NCBI GenBank assembly: GCA_902770635.1
Contig: CACXTX010000012.1
Span: 1-40,715 of the forward strand
Length of the DNA: 40,715 bases
Reading direction: 5' to 3'
From: an uncultured Prevotellaceae bacterium
Lineage (GTDB): Bacteria > Bacteroidota > Bacteroidia > Bacteroidales > Bacteroidaceae
Below the pieces are notes generated by a model. The model was not told the origin of the DNA. It worked only from the letters and a program-made list of their open reading frames with translations, and did not search any database. A program made the position numbers and the translations under genes. How positions within the stretch are numbered: the first letter of the stretch is position 1; each line of letters starts with the position of its first letter. Below are positions 26,621 through 35,198 of the stretch, piece after piece.

Positions 26621-28621
26621 ATGAGAAAACATCTATTATCCACTTTTGTCCTGTGTATGGTCAATACGGCGATGATAGCACAGAACCCGATTATCCGCGA
26701 CCAGTATGCTGCCGATCCTACTGCTCGCGTTTTTAACAACAAGGTGTACCTGTATCCTTCGCATGACATCATCCCACCTGCCGGTCAACGACCAGACTGG
26801 TTTTGTATGGCCGACTATCACGTCTTCTCTTCTAGCAATCTGACCGACTGGACAGATCATGGAGTAATCGTGTCACAGGAATTAGTTCCCTGGGGTAAGA
26901 AAGACGGCTATTCTATGTGGGCCCCTGATTGTGTAGAGAAGAATGGAAAATATTACTTCTATTTCCCCAATGCGCCAAAGTCCGGGCGTGGCTTTGCCAT
27001 TGGTGTAGCTACTGCCGATAGCCCTACAGGTCCGTTTAAGTTGGAAGCAGAACCCATCAAGGGAATTTCCGGCATTGATCCTTGTGTGCTAGTTGACACG
27101 GACGGTCAGGCTTATATCTATTGGAGCGGCATGGGCATTCGCGGTGCCAAGTTGAAAGGAAACATGAAGGAACTGGACGGAGAAATAAAGGAAGTGAAGA
27201 TGCCCCGAAGGGAAGGCATGCCCGAGATGCCACCTATGATGGTGGGTGGCGAAGAGATGAAGGGGCTGCCCGAAGGTTTCAAAGAAGGTCCTTATGCGTT
27301 CCGTCGTGGCAACTGGTATTATCTCACTTTCCCATGGGTTCGCGGTTCAAAGGAAAATGGAGCCAATCCCACAGAGACATTGGCCTATGCTATGTCCAAA
27401 TCGCCTTTAGGTCCTTGGGATTTTAAAGGTATTATTATGGCAGAACACACCAACCATTGTTGGACTAATCATCACAGCATCCTTGAATATAAAGGACAAT
27501 GGTATCTATTCTATCATCATAATGACTTCTCGCCTCGCGATGACAAACGCCGTTCTCCCCGCATAGAGAAGGTTTATTTCAATGCAGATGGTACTATCCG
27601 TGAAGTAAAGCCCACCATGAGAGGAGTAGGCATCAATCTGGCAACAAAGAAAATCGAGATTGACCGTTATTCAGATGCCAGCAATGATGTGACAACCCAG
27701 TTGATTGATACGATCAACACCTTCCGTAGTTATCAGGCCACGCTTCCCAAGAAAGGTAGTTGGCTGCGTTATGACGATGTCGATTTCACGCCTATCCACG
27801 ACGGTTATCTAGTTATCAGCGCAATGGCAAAGGAGAACACGACATTGTATCTTCGTGAAAAGAGTGCGAAAGGGAAAGTTATTGCCAAGGTTCCCGTAAC
27901 CGTAAAAAGCGAAGCTGGCCCCTTCCGTCGTGACATGTCTGGCCAGTGGCTGACACTGACAGCTCCACTGCTCTATACCCCCAAAGGCATTACCAACCTT
28001 GTCATCACCTGCGAAGGAGAAGGTGTAAGTGTTGACTGGCTGCGATTCAAGAACCGGCCTCACTACTTTACCACAATAGCCCCAACCGCGCCTCCTATTC
28101 AACCTGACGAACAAGGTTTCATTCGTCGTTGGAGAATGATGGAGCCTATTGCTAAGCCTATTCGTTCTAACACTATTTTCACCGATTCATGGTTACGCAC
28201 GACTTTTGCAGAAGAACTAAGCAAGTTGCCTAAACAGAAAGGGAAATGGTACACCCTAGATAGTGAAAACTATAACATGAAACTGTTCCGCTTCGCAGAG
28301 AAATACGGAAAGCAGACTTATGGCTCCTTCTTCTGGTGTGAAACAATCATAGAATGTAATGAAGAATTGCAGAACGTTCGTTTGGCCGTAGGTTCAAATG
28401 GAGCTTCGATGTGGTGGCTTAACGACGAAGAAGTGCTGATGCTTGAAGGCGACAGGCGCATGGTTGAAGACGATGGAGTGTCTCGTCGTCTAACATTGAA
28501 GAAAGGACGCAACATCCTACGTTGTGCAGTGATTAACGGCCCAGGACTCAGTGACATGTGTGCACGCTTTATTGACGAGAAAGGAAATCCTATTACAAAC
28601 TATACCATTAACGCCCGATAA
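26621..28621 (+). CDS. GH43 with CBM6-like and unassigned C-terminal module
   Basis: The 666-residue protein has a signal peptide (residues 1-20, ending TAMIAQ) and a GH43 five-bladed propeller (about 22-345). The three catalytic acids are Asp32 (AADPTA), Asp153 (GIDPCV) and Glu222 (FKEGPY). A loop of MPRREGMPEMPPMMVGGEE just before the acid is unusually rich in Met and Pro. A CBM6-like beta-sandwich follows (about 350-490, ending VSVDWLRFKN). The last 165 residues, from IRRWRMMEPIAKP to the end, form a separate module (RLAVGSNGASMWWLNDEEV, then LTLKKGRNILR). I recall this type from acetyl-xylan esterases and other xylan genes of Bacteroidetes; its function is not established. The likely activity is arabinofuranosidase or xylosidase. 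One base separates its stop codon from the next start. Confidence 0.85.
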   Translation: MRKHLLSTFVLCMVNTAMIAQNPIIRDQYAADPTARVFNNKVYLYPSHDIIPPAGQRPDWFCMADYHVFSSSNLTDWTDHGVIVSQELVPWGKKDGYSMWAPDCVEKNGKYYFYFPNAPKSGRGFAIGVATADSPTGPFKLEAEPIKGISGIDPCVLVDTDGQAYIYWSGMGIRGAKLKGNMKELDGEIKEVKMPRREGMPEMPPMMVGGEEMKGLPEGFKEGPYAFRRGNWYYLTFPWVRGSKENGANPTETLAYAMSKSPLGPWDFKGIIMAEHTNHCWTNHHSILEYKGQWYLFYHHNDFSPRDDKRRSPRIEKVYFNADGTIREVKPTMRGVGINLATKKIEIDRYSDASNDVTTQLIDTINTFRSYQATLPKKGSWLRYDDVDFTPIHDGYLVISAMAKENTTLYLREKSAKGKVIAKVPVTVKSEAGPFRRDMSGQWLTLTAPLLYTPKGITNLVITCEGEGVSVDWLRFKNRPHYFTTIAPTAPPIQPDEQGFIRRWRMMEPIAKPIRSNTIFTDSWLRTTFAEELSKLPKQKGKWYTLDSENYNMKLFRFAEKYGKQTYGSFFWCETIIECNEELQNVRLAVGSNGASMWWLNDEEVLMLEGDRRMVEDDGVSRRLTLKKGRNILRCAVINGPGLSDMCARFIDEKGNPITNYTINAR

Positions 28622-28622
28622 C

Positions 28623-30077
28623 ATGATGAAACAGACTATATTTTTACTTTTCGCTCTTTGTCTGAGTATTCCCTCAGTAAAAGCGCAATCTGGAACTCCC
28701 TATATCCACGATCCTTCGACCATTGCCGAATGTGATGGCAAATATTATACCTTTGGAACAGGTGGTGGTGGTTTAATCTCTGATGATGGCTGGTCATGGC
28801 ACTCTGGTGCTGAACGTCCAGGAGGAGGTGCCGCCCCCGATGTCTTAAAGATTGGCAATCGCTACCTTATTATATATGGCGCTACTGGAGGTGGATTAGG
28901 CGGAGGGCATAACGGACGCATTCTGACGATGTGGAACAAGACCCTCGACCCGAAATCACCCGACTTTAAATTCAGTACTCCCGTAGAAGTATGTTCCAGT
29001 GATGGAATGGAAGATCAGGATGCCATAGATCCCTGTTTGTTACTTGACCCGACGACAGGCAGATTGTGGGTGACTTACGGCACCTACTTTGGAACTATCC
29101 GTCTGATAGAACTTGACCCAAAGACAGGTTTCCGCATGAAGGGCAACAAAGAGAAGGATATTGCCATAGACTGCGAAGCTACCGACCTTATATATCGAGA
29201 CGGATGGTACTATCTATTGGGTACCCACGGCACCTGTTGTGATGGCGTGAATTCCACCTATAACATCGTTGTTGGCCGATCACGCTCTGTTGAGGGTCCT
29301 TATCTCGACAACGTAGGACGTGACATGTTCCATGGAGGTGGAAGAATGGTTATTGCAGCAGGCAATCGGGTTTGCGGCCCTGGGCATTTTGGACGCACCA
29401 TCATTGACGAAGGTGTGGAAATCATGTCGTGTCATTTCGAGGCAGACTTCGAACGAAGCGGTCGTTCAGTATTAGGAATCCGTCCGTTACTGTGGAAAAA
29501 CGGATGGCCTGTTGCAGGTCAACAGATAAAGGCAGGCACCTACGAGATAGAAAGCGAGCGACGTGGATATTCGCTGGAACTCGCGGTCGACTTTGTTCGG
29601 ATGCAACAGGAAAGAGAACGTTTCTGGCAAATGGACCTCACAAAACCTCTGGTATCTATTCCCAACCAGAAACTGGAAGAGGTGAATAGCAACTGGCCCC
29701 AAGGCAACATTCCCTTGCGTTGTGGCGACTATATGTTCCGTCCACATCAGCGCTGGACGATTACACCTGTAGAAGAGGCTGGAGGCTATCTAAGCAATCC
29801 TTATTTCAAAATAACCATTGAGGGAACTGAACGCGCCTTAGCTGCTACGATGGACAAAGAATTGACAACCGTTCCATCATTTACAGGAAGCGACGAGCAG
29901 CTCTGGCGTATCGAACAATTAACAGATGGCACTTATCGCATCATGCCTAAGCGTATTCCTGGACAGGACGGACTAAACACCCGCTATGTTATCTACTCTG
30001 CAGCTGACTCCACCCCCACCCTTGCAGAGTACGATTTCAAAAGTGACAACTCAAAATGGAACCTTCGTCAACATTAA
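28623..30077 (+). CDS. GH43 with ricin-like C-terminal domain
   Basis: The 484-residue product starts at the ATG one base after the preceding stop; the in-frame ATG at 28551 lies inside the upstream gene and is rejected. A signal peptide (FLLFALCLSIPSVKAQ) leads to a GH43 propeller with Asp30 (YIHDPSTI), Asp136 (DAIDPCLLLD) and Glu185 (DCEATDLIYRDGWYYL). The pattern is closest to arabinan/arabinofuranoside-type GH43 members. From about residue 330 a beta-rich C-terminal domain carries three QxW-like repeats (QRWTI, QLWRI, SKWNL), typical of ricin-B-type lectin trefoils that bind sugars. The Gly-rich loops (GTGGGG, GATGGGLGGGHNG) near the active site are notable. It is the last gene of the operon; no clear terminator follows. 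Confidence 0.83.
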   Translation: MMKQTIFLLFALCLSIPSVKAQSGTPYIHDPSTIAECDGKYYTFGTGGGGLISDDGWSWHSGAERPGGGAAPDVLKIGNRYLIIYGATGGGLGGGHNGRILTMWNKTLDPKSPDFKFSTPVEVCSSDGMEDQDAIDPCLLLDPTTGRLWVTYGTYFGTIRLIELDPKTGFRMKGNKEKDIAIDCEATDLIYRDGWYYLLGTHGTCCDGVNSTYNIVVGRSRSVEGPYLDNVGRDMFHGGGRMVIAAGNRVCGPGHFGRTIIDEGVEIMSCHFEADFERSGRSVLGIRPLLWKNGWPVAGQQIKAGTYEIESERRGYSLELAVDFVRMQQERERFWQMDLTKPLVSIPNQKLEEVNSNWPQGNIPLRCGDYMFRPHQRWTITPVEEAGGYLSNPYFKITIEGTERALAATMDKELTTVPSFTGSDEQLWRIEQLTDGTYRIMPKRIPGQDGLNTRYVIYSAADSTPTLAEYDFKSDNSKWNLRQH

Positions 30078-30134
30078 AAAGTATAAAAAAGCCAAAAAAA
30101 GAAGGGTTTGCTTCGTTATATGTCTGAAATTGAT

Positions 30135-30142
30135 TACCTTTG
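30135..30142 (+). promoter_or_regulatory. -7 box for the methylmalonyl-CoA genes
   Basis: TACCTTTG is an exact TAnnTTTG match, 34 bases before the epimerase ATG. It marks a new transcription unit after the carbohydrate operon. Confidence 0.65.
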
Positions 30143-30176
30143 CACATAATTTATAATATACAAAAATCAAAAAGAT

Positions 30177-30581
30177 ATGAAGATTTCTCACATTGAGCAT
30201 CTGGGCATCGCTGTCCAGAGCATCGAAGAAAGCCTGCCGTACTTTGAGAACGTGCTGGGCTTGAAGTGTTATAACATTGAGGTAGTAGAAGACCAAAAAG
30301 TGAAGACAGCCTTTTTGAAGTGTGGAGAGGTAAAGCTGGAACTGCTGGAGCCTACATCACCAGAAAGCACTATCCAAAAGTGGCTTGACAAAGGCAACAA
30401 GGGTGTACACCACGTAGCATTCTGCGTTGAGGATGGTGTTGCCAATGCACTGGCAGAGGTTAGCGAAAAGGGCGTTCGCCTGATTGACGAGAAGCCTCGC
30501 AAGGGTGCAGAGCAGTTGAACATCGCCTTCCTGCATCCTAAGTCAACTTGCGGAATTCTGACAGAACTTTGTGAACATTAA
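30177..30581 (+). CDS. mce: Methylmalonyl-CoA epimerase
   Basis: At 134 residues this is the standard length. It is a vicinal-oxygen-chelate protein with metal ligands in ISHIEHLGIAVQ, GVHHVAFCVED and the C-terminal GILTELCEH, plus LELLEP in the middle. It interconverts the (R) and (S) forms of methylmalonyl-CoA, the step linking methylmalonyl-CoA mutase to decarboxylation in propionate production from succinate, or the reverse. It is the first gene of the mce-mmdA-OadG tail-BCCP set. The 54-base gap to mmdA contains a partial REP-like repeat. Confidence 0.93.
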   Translation: MKISHIEHLGIAVQSIEESLPYFENVLGLKCYNIEVVEDQKVKTAFLKCGEVKLELLEPTSPESTIQKWLDKGNKGVHHVAFCVEDGVANALAEVSEKGVRLIDEKPRKGAEQLNIAFLHPKSTCGILTELCEH

Positions 30582-30585
30582 TGAA

Positions 30586-30610
30586 TTCTTTGACCTAAAG
30601 GTACAAAGCG
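30586..30610. repeat. REP-like repeat, partial copy 3
   Basis: It carries only the first hairpin of the repeat (CTTTGACC-TAAA-GGTACAAAG, then CG) and breaks off where the second begins. It lies five bases after the mce stop codon inside an apparent operon. Confidence 0.68.
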
Positions 30611-30635
30611 TTTAATAACGATTAGAAATAAGAAA

Positions 30636-32201
30636 ATGAGTAAGCAATTAGAGAAAATCAAACAACTCATCGAGAAGCGCGAACAGGCCCGTCTCGGTGG
30701 TGGCGAGAAAGCCATACAGAAACAGCACGATAAGGGCAAATACACCGCTCGCGAGCGCATTGACATGCTGCTCGATAAAGGTTCTTTCGAAGAGTATGAT
30801 ATGTTCAAGGAGCACCGCTGCCATAACTTCGGTATGGAGAAGAAGCAGTTCCTGGGTGATGGTGTTGTTGCTGGTTCTGGTACGATTGATGGTCGTCTGG
30901 TCTTTGTTTTTGCACAAGACTTCACCGTTCATGCTGGTTCTCTGTCAGAAACCATGTCCCAGAAAATCTGCAAGGTGATGGATATGGCCATGAAGATGGG
31001 TGCTCCCGTCATTGGCATCAATGACTCGGGTGGTGCACGTATTCAAGAGGGTATCAATGCACTGGCAGGTTATGCAGAGATTTTTGAGCGCAACATTTTG
31101 GCTTCCGGCGTTATCCCCCAGATTTCTGGTATCTTCGGTCCCTGTGCAGGTGGTGCCGTTTACAGCCCAGCCCTTACCGACTTTACCTTGATGATGGAAG
31201 GCACATCATACATGTTCCTCACCGGTCCAAAGGTTGTAAAGACTGTTACAGGTGAAGATATCGACCAGGAGCATCTGGGTGGCGCATCTGTTCACGCTTC
31301 CAAGTCGGGTGTTACCCACTTCACAGCAAAGACGGAGGAAGAGGCTGTTGAAATGCTGAAGACCCTGCTGAGTTATATCCCATCCAACAATATGGAGTTG
31401 GCTCCTCGCAAGAAGTGTAGCGACCCCATTGACCGTTTGGAGGATTCACTCAACGAGATTATCCCTGAGAATCCAAACGAAGCATACGACATGTACAAGG
31501 TAATCACGGCTATCACCGATGACAACGAGTTCTTCGAGGTACAGCCTAAGTTTGCCAAGAACATTATTGTTGGTTTTGCACGTTTCAATGGTCAGAGCGT
31601 AGGTATCGTAGCTAACCAGCCTTCTTGCTATGCTGGCGTTCTCGATGTTAACGCATCTCGTAAGGGTGCTCGTTTTGTTCGTTTCTGCGACGCTTTCAAT
31701 ATTCCTATTGTATCACTTGTTGACGTTCCTGGATTCTTGCCTGGTACTGGTCAGGAGTACAATGCCGTTATCCTGCATGGTGCTCAGTTGCTCTACGCTT
31801 ATGGCGAGGCTACTGTTCCCAAGATTACTGTTACCCTGCGTAAGTCTTATGGTGGTTCACATATCGTAATGGGCTCAAAGCAGCTTCATACAGACTTGAA
31901 CTATGCTTGGCCATCTGCCGAGATTGCTGTAATGGGTGCCTCTGGTGCTGCTGCCGTACTCTATGCCAAGGAAGCCAAGGCCAAGAAAGAGGCTGGCGAG
32001 GATGTAAAAGCCTTTATTGCAGAAAAGGAAGAGGAGTACAACGAGTTGTTTGCTAATCCATATCAGGCTGCCAAGTATGGTTACATTGATGATGTAATCG
32101 AGCCACGCAATACTCGTTTCCGCATCTGCCGTGCACTGGCCCAGCTTGCCACCAAGCGTGACGCTCTGCCTGCCAAGAAGCATGGTAATATTCCAATGTA
32201 A
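30636..32201 (+). CDS. mmdA: Methylmalonyl-CoA carboxyltransferase subunit (MmdA/PccB type)
   Basis: The 521-residue protein has the two crotonase-like carboxyltransferase halves of the family. The N-half has the Gly-rich [11 protein letters not shown] and the oxyanion region [16 protein letters not shown]. The C-half has [13 protein letters not shown] and [13 protein letters not shown]. It moves the carboxyl group between methylmalonyl-CoA and biotin on the carrier protein. In a sodium-pumping decarboxylase this is the alpha subunit; in propionyl-CoA carboxylase it is the beta chain. The sequence alone does not separate the two. The neighbours are an epimerase, a 49-residue OadG-tail-like protein and a biotin carrier, but no membrane beta subunit follows. 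Confidence 0.92.
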   Translation: MSKQLEKIKQLIEKREQARLGGGEKAIQKQHDKGKYTARERIDMLLDKGSFEEYDMFKEHRCHNFGMEKKQFLGDGVVAGSGTIDGRLVFVFAQDFTVHAGSLSETMSQKICKVMDMAMKMGAPVIGINDSGGARIQEGINALAGYAEIFERNILASGVIPQISGIFGPCAGGAVYSPALTDFTLMMEGTSYMFLTGPKVVKTVTGEDIDQEHLGGASVHASKSGVTHFTAKTEEEAVEMLKTLLSYIPSNNMELAPRKKCSDPIDRLEDSLNEIIPENPNEAYDMYKVITAITDDNEFFEVQPKFAKNIIVGFARFNGQSVGIVANQPSCYAGVLDVNASRKGARFVRFCDAFNIPIVSLVDVPGFLPGTGQEYNAVILHGAQLLYAYGEATVPKITVTLRKSYGGSHIVMGSKQLHTDLNYAWPSAEIAVMGASGAAAVLYAKEAKAKKEAGEDVKAFIAEKEEEYNELFANPYQAAKYGYIDDVIEPRNTRFRICRALAQLATKRDALPAKKHGNIPM

Positions 32202-32218
32202 TCATCATTTTCCTGCGT

Positions 32219-32368
32219 ATGAAGAACGAAGTTTATGCAGCCATTGCTATGGCACTTTACGAGTTCAAGGGCAACAACGTTCATGACAAGGAGCCTGGCA
32301 TCATTACGATTGCAGAAAAACAGACTCAGTGGAATGGCTATGCCCTGACAATGACAGAACATCCCTAA
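32219..32368 (+). CDS. 49-residue OadG-tail-like protein
   Basis: It starts MKNEVYAAIAMALYEF, continues NNVHDKEPGIITI and ends QWNGYALTMTEHP. This matches from memory the cytoplasmic tail of OadG/gamma subunits in Bacteroidetes decarboxylases, in which AAIAMAL, the HDxE-xxxITI strand and a W-N motif recur. The usual N-terminal membrane helix is missing. Gamma tails help hold the carboxyltransferase and biotin carrier together, so this could be a soluble assembly factor for the two flanking proteins (inference). It lies 17 bases after mmdA and before the biotin carrier, the usual place of the gamma gene. Confidence 0.65.
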   Translation: MKNEVYAAIAMALYEFKGNNVHDKEPGIITIAEKQTQWNGYALTMTEHP

Positions 32369-32371
32369 GGA

Positions 32372-32397
32372 AGTGATAAGTGATAAGTGAAAAGTGA
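32372..32397 (+). repeat. Short tandem repeat before the biotin-carrier gene
   Basis: Seven-base units AGTGATA, AGTGATA and AGTGAAA, then AGTGA, lie just before the start at 32404. Similar AGTGAAA units occur near 595-609. Such simple repeats are common between Bacteroidetes genes. Confidence 0.6.
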
Positions 32398-32403
32398 ACA
32401 ATT

Positions 32404-32838
32404 ATGAAGAAAGAATATAAATACACCATCAATGGCAATGAATATGAAGTTGCCATTGGTGAGATTGTAGAGAATGAAGCCGTTGTCACTGTGAATGGCG
32501 AGGAATATAAAGTAGCATGGGAGCCCGAGGCTGAGCCCGAGAAGAAGGTTGTGGTCCGTCCTGTTGCACAGACTAGTGAGTCTAGTAGTGATGCTAGCGA
32601 ATCTGGTTCTGCAAACGTCAATACCAACAATGCTATCAAAGCTCCGCTGCCAGGTGTTATCACATCTATCAACGTCAATGTTGGCGATGAGGTAAAGGCT
32701 GGTGACACACTGCTTGTCTTAGAGGCTATGAAAATGGCTAATAACATTGAGGCTGAGAAGGATGGTAAGGTAACTGCCATCTGCGTAAAGGCTGGTCAAA
32801 GCGTTATGGAAGATGACGCTCTGGTCGTTATTGAATAA
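32404..32838 (+). CDS. Biotin carboxyl carrier protein
   Basis: The 144-residue protein has an N-terminal part (residues 1-50, KYTINGNEYEVAIGEI) and a flexible Ser/Ala/Glu-rich linker (about 55-75). The C-terminal biotinyl domain has the lysine in LEAMKMANNIEAEKDGKV and the closing strand GQSVMEDDALVVIE. It carries CO2 on biotin between carboxyltransferase and partner enzyme. It completes the mce-mmdA set. A strong two-way terminator follows. The beta (OadB) subunit gene that often comes next in Bacteroidetes is absent; panD is there instead, on the other strand. Confidence 0.92.
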   Translation: MKKEYKYTINGNEYEVAIGEIVENEAVVTVNGEEYKVAWEPEAEPEKKVVVRPVAQTSESSSDASESGSANVNTNNAIKAPLPGVITSINVNVGDEVKAGDTLLVLEAMKMANNIEAEKDGKVTAICVKAGQSVMEDDALVVIE

Positions 32839-32855
32839 AAGCAAGCAATATATGC

Positions 32856-32897
32856 AAAGAAGAAAGCCGCTCTGTATTGGAGCGGCTTTCTTCTTTT
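32856..32897. terminator. Bidirectional terminator between the biotin carrier and panD
   Basis: A perfect 17-bp stem AAAGAAGAAAGCCGCTC / GAGCGGCTTTCTTCTTT with a 7-base loop has T-rich 3' ends on both strands. It can end both the BCCP transcript and panC-panD. Confidence 0.9.
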
Positions 32898-32908
32898 CTA
32901 TGACTTAG

Positions 32909-33259
32909 TTACAACTTGTTTCCTTCTTGTGGAAAAACCACCGTAGGCTTAAATGATTTAGCTTCCTCGAAATCCATCAGGGCATACGAGATAATGATAA
33001 CGACATCACCTACCTGTACCTTACGTGCAGCAGCTCCATTCAGACAAATACATCCTGAACCACGCTCACCCTTTATGATATAGGTTTCAAAACGCTCCCC
33101 ATTGTTATTATCAAGCACCTGTACTTTCTCGCCAGCTATCATATTGGCAGCATCCATCAAATCTTCGTCAATGGTGATACTACCCATATAATTAAGATTA
33201 GCCTCCGTTACCGTTACACAATGCAACTTCGACTTCATTACTTCTATCATCATCTTCAT
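32909..33259 (-). CDS. panD: Aspartate 1-decarboxylase
   Basis: The 116-residue pro-enzyme makes beta-alanine from aspartate for pantothenate and CoA synthesis. The self-cleavage site YMGSITID has the Ser (27) that becomes the pyruvoyl cofactor. [16 protein letters not shown] and [18 protein letters not shown] line the active site. The start is uncertain: [11 protein letters not shown] offers three Met residues, and the third, at 33253-33250, gives a family-like MIEV start. It is the second gene of a panC-panD pair; the 56-base gap is filled with ACAATTTG-type repeats. Confidence 0.94.
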   Translation of the reverse strand: MKMMIEVMKSKLHCVTVTEANLNYMGSITIDEDLMDAANMIAGEKVQVLDNNNGERFETYIIKGERGSGCICLNGAAARKVQVGDVVIIISYALMDFEEAKSFKPTVVFPQEGNKL

Positions 33260-33261
33260 TT

Positions 33262-33330
33262 ATAATTTGACAATTTGACAATTTACAATTTGACAATTTA
33301 CAATTTGACAATTTGCTATTTGACAATTTC
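33262..33330 (-). repeat. AATTTGACA tandem repeat between panC and panD
   Basis: About eight imperfect units of the ACAATTTG/ACAATTT type fill the gap and run 15 bases into the 3' end of panC. They supply its last codons and its TAG stop (33316-33318). Confidence 0.8.
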
Positions 33331-34179
33331 CTCCTTGTACTTGATGTGGTCGATGAGTCGAATAGGTGTTTTGCCACAATATACGGTGATACACCCTACT
33401 ACATAAGGCGTGTCGTCCCAGTTCTCAATATCCTGCAGCGTATTGCCATCGACTATAGAAAAATACTCTACCTCCAAGCCTTCCACTGCATTGATATCCG
33501 CAACGACCTTATCGTGAGTTTCCTTCACGGTGTGCTTCTTTGCATAAGCCAGACTTGCCTTCAACGCCTTATAGATATGGGGGGCAACAGCACGTTCGTC
33601 TTTCGACAACAAGGTGTTACGACTGCTACGAGCCAAGCCATCTTTATCGCGAACAATATCACACTCTACAATCTGAACAGGAATTCCCAGATGACGAACC
33701 ATAGCCTTTACAACAGCTATCTGCTGCCAGTCCTTTTCTCCGAAATAGGCACGGGTAGGCTTCACGATATAAAACAGCCTACTAACCACCTGACATACTC
33801 CATTGAAGTGACCAGGACGGTGAGCGCCTTCCATGACCGTAGATACTGGGGGATATTCAAACTGGCGCGTATCAGGTGTCGGATACATTTCCTCAACAGA
33901 AGGAGCCAACACATAATCTGCTCCACAGGCTTCAAGCAACTGGCAATCAGCCTCCAATGTACGAGGATAATTCTTCAAATCGTTCTTATCGTTGAACTGT
34001 GTCGGATTGACAAAGACTGACACTACTGTTATCCCGTTTTCCTTCACACTGCGACGAACCAGCGAAGCATGTCCTTCATGCAGAGCTCCCATAGTGGGAA
34101 CAAGTCCTATTTCTTTTCCTTGCTTGCGGTCTTCAAAAAGCTGGTTTTGAAGGTCCACAATCTTCTCAAATACTTTCAT
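33316..34179 (-). CDS. panC: Pantoate-beta-alanine ligase
   Basis: The 287-residue product starts at [11 protein letters not shown] (34179); a longer frame from 34263 adds 28 residues not typical of the family. The nucleotide-binding HxGH-type motif is in [15 protein letters not shown], with [21 protein letters not shown] and the KMSKS-like [11 protein letters not shown]. It joins pantoate and beta-alanine using ATP, directly using the product of the neighbouring PanD. The last residues EIVK and the stop lie within a tandem repeat. The gene diverges from the glycogen-synthase-like gene. Confidence 0.95.
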   Translation of the reverse strand: MKVFEKIVDLQNQLFEDRKQGKEIGLVPTMGALHEGHASLVRRSVKENGITVVSVFVNPTQFNDKNDLKNYPRTLEADCQLLEACGADYVLAPSVEEMYPTPDTRQFEYPPVSTVMEGAHRPGHFNGVCQVVSRLFYIVKPTRAYFGEKDWQQIAVVKAMVRHLGIPVQIVECDIVRDKDGLARSSRNTLLSKDERAVAPHIYKALKASLAYAKKHTVKETHDKVVADINAVEGLEVEYFSIVDGNTLQDIENWDDTPYVVGCITVYCGKTPIRLIDHIKYKEEIVK

Positions 34180-34322
34180 TCTTTTTACATACTTGTCGTA
34201 AATCGGGTGCAAAATAACAACATTTTTATCAAATAAGGAAAAAATATCGTAAAAATATGCCAAAATAGGGGCTAAAAATCCTTAAATATGCACGATTCTG
34301 TCGTTTTGTGAATTAATTTTCG

Positions 34323-34330
34323 TAACTTTG
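34323..34330 (+). promoter_or_regulatory. -7 box for the glycogen-synthase-like gene
   Basis: TAACTTTG is an exact TAnnTTTG match, 20 bases before the ATG at 34351. Confidence 0.65.
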
Positions 34331-34350
34331 CAAGGCAAAAAGTAACCGAT

Positions 34351-35148
34351 ATGGCAAAGAAGATATTATTCATCAATCAGGAGATAACCCCTTATGTACC
34401 CGACAGTGATTTATCCATCATGGGCAAAGCACTCCCGCAAGCTATGCTGGAGAATGGTCATGAGATTCGCACTTTTATGCCCAAATGGGGCAATATAAAT
34501 GAGCGTCGTGGGCAGTTACATGAGGTCATTCGTCTCTCCGGCATGAATCTGATTATTGATGATACAGACCACCCTCTGATTATCAAAGTGGCATCTATTG
34601 CCCAGACACGCATCCAGGTCTATTTCATTGACAACGACGACTATTTCGCCAAGCGCCAAATGACAATGGACGAAAATGGTGTCGATTACGCTGATAATGG
34701 AGAGCGTGCCATTTTCTTTGCACGTGGTGTCTTGGAGACTGTTAAGAAGCTGCGTTGGGTGCCCGACATTATTCACGTACAGGGATGGATGGGTGCCATT
34801 GTACCTCTTTATATTAAGACCGCCTATCACGAAGAGCCTTCATTTGCCAGCACCAAGGTGATCACATCACTTTTCCCCAAGACTTTGAACTCCAATCTCG
34901 GAGAGAATTTCAAGAAGAGCATTGAATTCCGTGAAGCAAAGGCCTCATACTTGAAGAAGTACAACGACGTGTTCGACTTTGAAGAACTGAGCAAATTGGC
35001 CATCGACTATAGTGATGGTGTTATTGCCGGCTGTAAGAACGTTGACAAGAATCTTTTGAAGTATGCTGCCAGCAATAATATTCCTACGTTGAGCTATCCT
35101 GGCGAAGACTTCCAGAATGCCTACGAGGAATTCTATGACAAGATTTAA
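34351..35148 (+). CDS. Stand-alone GT5 glycogen/starch synthase N-domain protein
   Basis: The 265-residue protein matches only the N-terminal Rossmann half of GT5 glycogen synthases. It begins ILFINQEITPYVPDSDLSIMGKALPQ, which corresponds to the ExxPxxKxGGLxDV start, but Lys-Gly-Gly-Leu is replaced by SIMGKAL. HVQGWMGAIVPLYIK matches the HxHDWxxA region, and YSDGVIAGCKNV is an end-of-domain stretch. Full synthases have about 480-500 residues; the C-terminal half with the nucleotide-sugar site is missing and there is a natural stop, so transferase activity is doubtful. I recall short GT5-like proteins of this kind beside panC in Bacteroidetes, so it is probably a real small family and not a fresh truncation. 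The DUF4270 gene follows after 50 bases. Confidence 0.8.
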   Translation: MAKKILFINQEITPYVPDSDLSIMGKALPQAMLENGHEIRTFMPKWGNINERRGQLHEVIRLSGMNLIIDDTDHPLIIKVASIAQTRIQVYFIDNDDYFAKRQMTMDENGVDYADNGERAIFFARGVLETVKKLRWVPDIIHVQGWMGAIVPLYIKTAYHEEPSFASTKVITSLFPKTLNSNLGENFKKSIEFREAKASYLKKYNDVFDFEELSKLAIDYSDGVIAGCKNVDKNLLKYAASNNIPTLSYPGEDFQNAYEEFYDKI

Positions 35149-35198
35149 TATTCAAGGATCATTCAAGGATAATATTATTTAGAAAAAGAACTTCTGTG

